Source: Pseudopelobacter sp964601865
GTDB lineage: Bacteria; Desulfobacterota; Desulfuromonadia; Geobacterales; Pseudopelobacteraceae
DNA length: 10,556 nucleotides
Direction: 5' to 3'
Assembly (NCBI GenBank): GCA_964601865.1
Contig: CAZRPI010000117.1
Coordinates: 1-10,556 of the forward strand
Position 1 is the stretch's first letter; every line of letters begins with the position of its first letter. Shown here piece after piece: positions 6,710-10,556 of the stretch. The notes below the pieces were generated by a model, which saw nothing but the letters and a program-made list of their open reading frames with translations, did not search any database and had not been told where the DNA came from. The position numbers and the translations under genes are program-made.

Positions 6710-8287
6710 ATGATTCTTGATATTAGAACCCTGGTCTTTGTATTGGGGGTCATCCACATCCTCCAGATAGCCGTATTTTCTTTTCAGTACTGGATAAACA
6801 AGAACCATCAGGGGACCGGATGGTGGCTTTTGTGGGGTATTGCCGAAGTGATGGGATTCGGATGCATGCTGGCGCGCGAAATCCCGCCAATCCGTGTTCT
6901 TGCAATCACCGGCCAAAACACCTTCATCATTCTGGGGGTTATTTTCCTCTACATCGGCATCATGCGTTTCTTTGGCCAGAAAAAGGGGCACAAAATCGCC
7001 ATTCTGATTTTTGCCCTGTATTTTGCCGCCTTCTCCCACTTCCTGTTCGTAAACGATGATATTGTAACCCGGGGCGCCGTGATCTGCGCCACCCTGGCAA
7101 TCATCTCGTTCCTGTCCGCGCACGCCCTCTTCGTCCACAGGCCCGCGCCCGTCGCCATAGCGGCAAACGTCACCGGCGCGGTATTTGTGGCACACGGCTT
7201 CTTCTTTCTGTTCCGCGCCGGAGTGCTGCTCCGGCAGGGGGCCGCCTTCAATGCGGCGCCGTTTATTGCGACGCCCCTGAACATTGCCACCTACCTGGAC
7301 GCGCTCATCTGCAGCATACTGTGGACGTTTGTTCTCATTGTCATGATCAACCAGCGCCTGAACGCGGAAATAAAAGAGGCCAAGGAAGAAATCGAGCTGA
7401 TCTTCAACACCAGTCCCGACGCGGCCGTTATCAGCAGCCTGGACAATGGCAAAATCATCCACATCAACGAGGGGTTCACCATTCACTTCGGCTTTTCACG
7501 CGCCGATGTGCAGGAGAAATCGAGCCTTGAGCTGGAAATATGGGCAGACCCCGACGACCGACGGAGGATAACCGGTGAACTGGAAAAAACCGGCATTATC
7601 GAAAATATTGAAATCCCGTTCCGGAAAAAGGACGGCAGCGTCCTGAGCGGACTGGTGTCCGCAAGAATCATCAAAATGAACAATCTGACGCGCATGATCA
7701 GCGTCATCAAGGACATAAGCGAGCGCAAGCGGATGGAAGACCAGATACGCCACATGGCCAACCACGATGCATTGACTGACCTTCCCACCCTGAGACTGGC
7801 CAACGACCGCCTCGCCATGGCCATGAAAGAAGCTGACAGGAACAAAACGGCGGTGGCGGTCATGTTTCTCGACCTGGACGCTTTCAAGGAGGTGAACGAC
7901 ACGTTCGGTCACGAGGCCGGCGACTCCGTGCTCAGGGAAGTGGCGCGGCGCCTGCTCGCCTGCGTACGCCAGACCGACACGGTTGCCCGGGCGGGAGGGG
8001 ATGAGTTTCTCATCATTGCGCCCGGAATCCATGCCCCGGCGGATGCGTCGCTGATTGCCGAGAAGGTGCTTTCACTCATCAGCCGGCCGATTCTCTTCCA
8101 TGGCAGGCAGGCCGTCATCGGAACAAGTATGGGGATTGCATTGTATCCCGACGACGCAGGCGAGGCAAAGCAGCTGATCAATCGAGCCGATGAGGCCATG
8201 TACCGGATCAAGAAGGGGAACAAAAACGGCTACTGTTTCAGCCATTCACTCGAAGACCAGGCTGAGCCGCTATCTCAGCACAGCTAA
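6710..8287 (+). CDS. Membrane-bound diguanylate cyclase (7 TM, PAS, GGDEF)
   Basis: The 525-residue protein would make cyclic di-GMP from two GTP at the inner membrane. About seven hydrophobic helices (near 7-27, 38-55, 67-86, 94-113, 120-142, 148-170, 194-213) form the sensor region. A charged, helical linker (213-230) leads to a PAS fold (about 228-340, with DGSVLSGLVSARI and IKDISERKRMEDQIRHMANH). The GGDEF domain (about 345-510) has LDLDAFKEVNDTFGHEAGD and an intact active-site GGDEF at 429-433. RQTD at 420-423, five residues before it, is the product-inhibition I-site. No EAL domain is present. The start has only a weak ribosome site (GGA at 6700-6702), but it places the first membrane helix at the N-terminus. 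The ligand of the membrane sensor is unknown. Confidence 0.92.
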   Translation: MILDIRTLVFVLGVIHILQIAVFSFQYWINKNHQGTGWWLLWGIAEVMGFGCMLAREIPPIRVLAITGQNTFIILGVIFLYIGIMRFFGQKKGHKIAILIFALYFAAFSHFLFVNDDIVTRGAVICATLAIISFLSAHALFVHRPAPVAIAANVTGAVFVAHGFFFLFRAGVLLRQGAAFNAAPFIATPLNIATYLDALICSILWTFVLIVMINQRLNAEIKEAKEEIELIFNTSPDAAVISSLDNGKIIHINEGFTIHFGFSRADVQEKSSLELEIWADPDDRRRITGELEKTGIIENIEIPFRKKDGSVLSGLVSARIIKMNNLTRMISVIKDISERKRMEDQIRHMANHDALTDLPTLRLANDRLAMAMKEADRNKTAVAVMFLDLDAFKEVNDTFGHEAGDSVLREVARRLLACVRQTDTVARAGGDEFLIIAPGIHAPADASLIAEKVLSLISRPILFHGRQAVIGTSMGIALYPDDAGEAKQLINRADEAMYRIKKGNKNGYCFSHSLEDQAEPLSQHS

Positions 8288-8486
8288 CAAAGACCTGAGT
8301 ACGTGACGCCTCCATGCCTTCGCTAGCCCGGAAGGCCTCTGCCTTTGCGCTCAAGGAGATTACAGACTGGCCGGCGGAGGACCGGCAAAGTGAGCGGTTT
8401 TCCGCGACACGGCGGCGTACGGGCCCCGGCTCTTCCGGAAACTCACGGCATTCCACCGTCATCGGATTCATAAAAATACACCGTGG
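8288..8486 (+). other. Roughly 200-nt untranslated region after the diguanylate cyclase
   Basis: There is no supported gene here. A few small stems can be drawn, such as GCCGG (8370-8374) with CCGGC (8382-8386), and GCGG (8394-8397) with CCGC (8402-8405) around a TTTT loop. At this GC content such stems are expected by chance. I looked for a c-di-GMP (GEMM) riboswitch core and did not find one. The stretch ends in the strong terminator at 8487, so it is the cyclase 3' UTR or could hold a small RNA. Confidence 0.35.
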
Positions 8487-8519
8487 AAGGGCGGCCAATC
8501 GGCCGCCCTTTTCTTTTTT
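8487..8519 (+). terminator. Strong intrinsic terminator
   Basis: AAGGGCGGCC (8487-8496) pairs perfectly with GGCCGCCCTT (8501-8510) across the 4-nt loop AATC, and the second arm runs into TTTTCTTTTTT. It separates the diguanylate cyclase transcript from the two-gene unit downstream. Confidence 0.93.
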
Positions 8520-8560
8520 CGGTTTCCGATCCCGGATATTTGGCACGCCAATATAATATT

Positions 8561-8590
8561 TTGACACCTCACATGAAAAAGTTGTATGTT
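8561..8590 (+). promoter_or_regulatory. Sigma70-like promoter of the unknown two-gene unit
   Basis: A perfect TTGACA (8561-8566), an 18-bp spacer and TATGTT (8585-8590), in a local AT-rich patch directly after the strong terminator. An AT-rich stretch and a short palindrome, TGGCACGCCA (8541-8550), lie just upstream and could bind a regulator. A start near 8597 would leave a leader of about 115 nt before the ATG at 8713. Confidence 0.6.
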
Positions 8591-8661
8591 TTATCGGTTT
8601 AATTCGCAACGGACAGGAGCCCGGCGCCCCTAATGGAATGCAGACCGCGGAATCCAGCTTC

Positions 8662-8706
8662 ATGGACTTTCCACTCCCGACCGGCTCGGGACAGCGTCAA
8701 AGGTAA
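8662..8706 (+). promoter_or_regulatory. Leader hairpin and 14-codon upstream reading frame
   Basis: An ATG at 8662 opens 14 codons (MDFPLPTGSGQRQR) that end at TAA 8704-8706, six bases before the ATG of the next gene and in the same frame. TCCCGA (8675-8680) can pair with TCGGGA (8686-8691) inside it. This could be a translated leader that tunes the downstream gene, or chance. The TAA also proves that the next gene cannot start further upstream in its frame. Confidence 0.25.
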
Positions 8707-8712
8707 CGGAAC

Positions 8713-9630
8713 ATGGACGAATCAAAACGGATATTTTCGGGCGGTATGAAGGATTTTCTCGAAAGAGTCTGCCTGGCAGCCGGGGACAAACCCGGCGCCT
8801 GGTCCGTCATCTGGGACCATTCCCATGACGGAAGAATCCCTCTTTTCGGGCAGCTTAATCCTGAGATCTACGATGCGGTAAAGGATGGGATCATCTCCAT
8901 CCAGCTTCTGGCTCTGGGCGCCATGACCGCGGCGGCCATTCACCTGAAACCGGGGCACGGCGTTGAGATCGGGGAATCGCCGGTCAACCTGGCGGACTAT
9001 CTCTCCGGCGAGCACAGGTTCTGGGCGGTGCGCATGGGAACTGACGTGATTTATTACGTGGTCACCTCGCCGCTGCTGGTGGAACGGGAGAACAGACTGC
9101 TGATCGTGGTTCAGGCCAGGAACCTGCTGGAGCGGCTGGCTGCGGGAGAGCGCGGTTCGGGCTGCGCGGCCTATCTGCCTGAAATCCCCATCGTGGAGTT
9201 CTGCGCTTCCCGATTCGGCCTGAGATGGGCCCAATGCCGCCACGAGGAGTATTACTACGGAAACCGGCGGTTCCGGTATGCGGAAGTAGTGGCATTTCCG
9301 GCCGATCCGGCGTTTACCGTCCGCATATACATCTTCGACCATCCCGAATCCCTGTCATGGCTCCGTTCCAACGCGCGGGAGGTTCCGGAGAACAATGCTT
9401 CAGCATGGGGCCGGACGTTTTACCGTTGCCACGACAACCTCCTCCTGGTGGTGCGGGAGGATTTCGGTAACCGCCCGGGAAGCGGGTCACCGTTCACCAT
9501 CGAGCAGTACGTTGCCGATCTCTGTGCCATGCACAAGGGCGCGGCGTTTTCCGTCAGGGACATTTCGGTGGTAACCATCCACAAAATGGACCCGAATTTC
9601 CAGTGGAGAAGCATGCTGGGCATCTTCTGA
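8713..9630 (+). CDS. Protein of unknown function, first gene of a two-gene unit
   Basis: The 305-residue protein is not recognised. No signal peptide, convincing membrane helix, nucleotide-binding loop or metal-binding cluster is visible. Residues 59-79 (GIISIQLLALGAMTAAAIHL) are hydrophobic but probably buried helix. The pattern of alternating strands (such as DVIYYVVTSPLLVERENRLL at 111-130, FTVRIYIFD at 201-209, NLLLVVRED at 242-250) suggests a mixed alpha/beta globular fold. Tyr/Arg-rich HEEYYYGNRRFRYAE (177-191) and six cysteines (20, 151, 164, 175, 239, 271), without a CxxC, are noticeable. The ATG is the first in frame after the TAA at 8704, with AAAGG (8699-8703) as a modest ribosome site. 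Codon use looks like its neighbours. It is followed after 12 bp by the next gene, so the two are probably made together. Confidence 0.8.
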   Translation: MDESKRIFSGGMKDFLERVCLAAGDKPGAWSVIWDHSHDGRIPLFGQLNPEIYDAVKDGIISIQLLALGAMTAAAIHLKPGHGVEIGESPVNLADYLSGEHRFWAVRMGTDVIYYVVTSPLLVERENRLLIVVQARNLLERLAAGERGSGCAAYLPEIPIVEFCASRFGLRWAQCRHEEYYYGNRRFRYAEVVAFPADPAFTVRIYIFDHPESLSWLRSNAREVPENNASAWGRTFYRCHDNLLLVVREDFGNRPGSGSPFTIEQYVADLCAMHKGAAFSVRDISVVTIHKMDPNFQWRSMLGIF

Positions 9631-9642
9631 GGGAAGGCTGTC

Positions 9643-10377
9643 ATGTCGGAAAAGAAGACGCTTAAATCGGAAGGAACCGAGAAATATTACACCAGGGCCA
9701 TCCTGCCCATCCCCGCGGATTCGGACGGCGCCGTTGAGCTTCTCCAGGGAAAGCTGGGAGTCTTTCCGCTGTACGCCATGCTGCTGTACAGCGAGGTCGA
9801 TGAGGCATGCGCTGAATTCATGCGGCGCAAGGGTTCGTGGCTCCACAGTCTGAGCGGTAACGACTGCCTGATCGGAACATTCGAGAATCCCGGAGAGTGG
9901 GGCGAGAGTTGGAAACTGTACTGGAGGCAGAAACTGGGGCCGGATTTCGAGCAGATTTCGGACGAGTGGCTGAAGATGAAGCCTTTTGACGTCAACATGG
10001 CGTTCTTCCTCGCCGACCGGCTCAACGTGGACAAGAACGACCTCCCCTGCGTGGTGTTCATCGAAGACTTCGGCAAGAAGGAGCAGCTGTACGTCCCGAT
10101 CGTGGTGGACCAGGGCGAATACCCCCGTTTCTTCCAGGACCTGTTCACCGCCGTTCACGATGCGGTGCAGGAACCGCAGGGATCACGCCTGCAGGAGCTG
10201 AGGGTCCAGTACCGGAAAGTATGGCTCAAGTGGGTACTGACCAGGAAGATCAAGGACATCTCCGCGGCCATCAAGGAGTGGGGATCGGTCATTAAAGAGA
10301 CCAAGGAAGCCATCGTGGGAGCATTCGAGCCGCTGACGCCGTTCATCAAGCTCATCAGGGAGGCGGTGGGGAAGTAG
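9643..10377 (+). CDS. Protein of unknown function, second gene of the unit, possible thioredoxin-like fold
   Basis: The 244-residue soluble protein is not recognised by family. The centre (about 72-172) has a strand (DCLIGTFENP), a Trp-rich helix region (EWGESWKLYWRQKLG), a helix (NMAFFLADRLNVD), then DLPCVVFIEDF followed by another strand and helix. This order, with a proline before the second strand, is what a thioredoxin fold would give, but there is no CxxC active site, so any such domain would not be a standard redox enzyme. This is inference. The C-terminus (about 190-244) is a run of amphipathic, Lys-rich helices (KWVLTRKIKDISAAIKEW onward) that may bind a membrane or partner. The start has GGGAAGG (9631-9637) just upstream and lies 12 bp after the preceding stop, so it is an operon partner. 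Confidence 0.78.
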   Translation: MSEKKTLKSEGTEKYYTRAILPIPADSDGAVELLQGKLGVFPLYAMLLYSEVDEACAEFMRRKGSWLHSLSGNDCLIGTFENPGEWGESWKLYWRQKLGPDFEQISDEWLKMKPFDVNMAFFLADRLNVDKNDLPCVVFIEDFGKKEQLYVPIVVDQGEYPRFFQDLFTAVHDAVQEPQGSRLQELRVQYRKVWLKWVLTRKIKDISAAIKEWGSVIKETKEAIVGAFEPLTPFIKLIREAVGK

Positions 10378-10464
10378 AGGGTGAGCGAAACCGTACCACC
10401 CCTAAGCCGGACAAGCCGGAACCAATCAGGAAAAAATCAAAGGCAATGGCACGCGGCAAAGGCC

Positions 10465-10556
10465 GGATTTGAACGGATTTACGCTGATAAGACAGATGAA
10501 TATAATCCGTGTCAATCCGCTGCATCTGCGAGAAGCCGCGTTCTATTGCAGTTCAG
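10465..10556. repeat. Dispersed inverted repeat at the window end
   Basis: GGATTTGAACGGATT (10465-10479) faces AATCCGTGTCAATCC (10504-10518), whose reverse complement is GGATTGACACGGATT, an imperfect inverted match. ACAGATG (10492-10498) and CATCTGC (10523-10529) add to the symmetry. Similar ATCCGTGTNAATCCG palindromes are common intergenic repeats in environmental bacteria (from memory). The right limit is not visible because the window ends. The 87 bp between the preceding stop and this repeat hold nothing recognisable. Confidence 0.55.

Noticed and set aside
8314..8556. 80-residue + strand open frame after the diguanylate cyclase
   Set aside because: It reads through the intrinsic terminator, has no ribosome site and has an unprotein-like composition.
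8541..8560. Possible sigma54 promoter at TGGCACG
   Set aside because: The TGGCAC -24 element is present, but no GC/TTGC -12 element lies at the required spacing. The TTGACA/TATGTT pair explains the region better.
8238..8663. 141-residue reverse-strand open frame
   Set aside because: It runs through the strong terminator and the tail of the diguanylate cyclase, and its translation shows no domain.
8288..8712. c-di-GMP (GEMM) riboswitch near the diguanylate cyclase
   Set aside because: I looked for the conserved GEMM core segments in both intergenic stretches and did not find them.
10381..10556. Reading frame from GTG 10381 open to the window edge
   Set aside because: It follows the preceding stop directly in the same frame, has no properly spaced ribosome site, and from 10465 on consists of a dispersed inverted repeat. 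Its openness is probably chance, though the cut at the window edge prevents a firm decision.

Overview
The window is GC-rich bacterial DNA with every credible gene on the + strand. The gene content points to a Gram-negative anaerobe of the Geobacter/Pelobacter (Desulfuromonadota) type: a PfaC-like polyunsaturated-lipid synthase next to olefin-synthesis genes, a membrane diguanylate cyclase, and many short palindromic intergenic repeats. This assignment is inference from content and style, not from a marker gene.

Region 1 (1-5616) is a secondary-lipid locus. It opens inside a giant PfaC/Pfa3-like synthase subunit whose 5' end lies outside the window. What remains is the end of an acyltransferase domain, a long linker, and four FabA-like hot-dog folds arranged as two pseudo-DH/DH pairs. 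A 228-bp composite inverted-repeat element follows, then an OleA-type thiolase-fold condensing enzyme and, overlapping its stop codon, an OleB-type alpha/beta hydrolase. In characterised Ole systems OleA joins two acyl chains head to head and OleB decarboxylates the beta-lactone made by OleC after OleD reduction, giving a long internal alkene. The layout suggests that acyl chains from the Pfa synthase are condensed into a polyunsaturated hydrocarbon or ketone. OleC and OleD are not in the window.

Two copies of a dispersed palindromic repeat sit inside the synthase ORF, both in the same reading phase and both stop-free, so repeat DNA appears to be translated as Pro/Gly-rich linker. An assembly gap of exactly 100 N lies between the two DH pairs. 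Its real length is unknown, so the continuous reading frame across it is not proof of one intact gene.

Region 2 (5617-6429) carries a strong sigma70-like promoter, a small two-part protein of unknown function whose C-terminal part resembles the N-terminal segment of HVO_A0114-type regulators, and a terminator.

Region 3 (6430-8519) is a 7-TM/PAS/GGDEF diguanylate cyclase with intact catalytic and inhibitory-site motifs, followed by a roughly 200-nt untranslated stretch and a textbook intrinsic terminator.

Region 4 (8520-10556) is a separate transcription unit: a sigma70-like promoter, a leader with a small hairpin and a 14-codon upstream reading frame, then two closely spaced genes of unrecognised family. 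It ends in another dispersed inverted repeat that runs to the window edge. This unknown pair and the repeat-invaded Pfa-Ole locus are the parts most deserving a second look.
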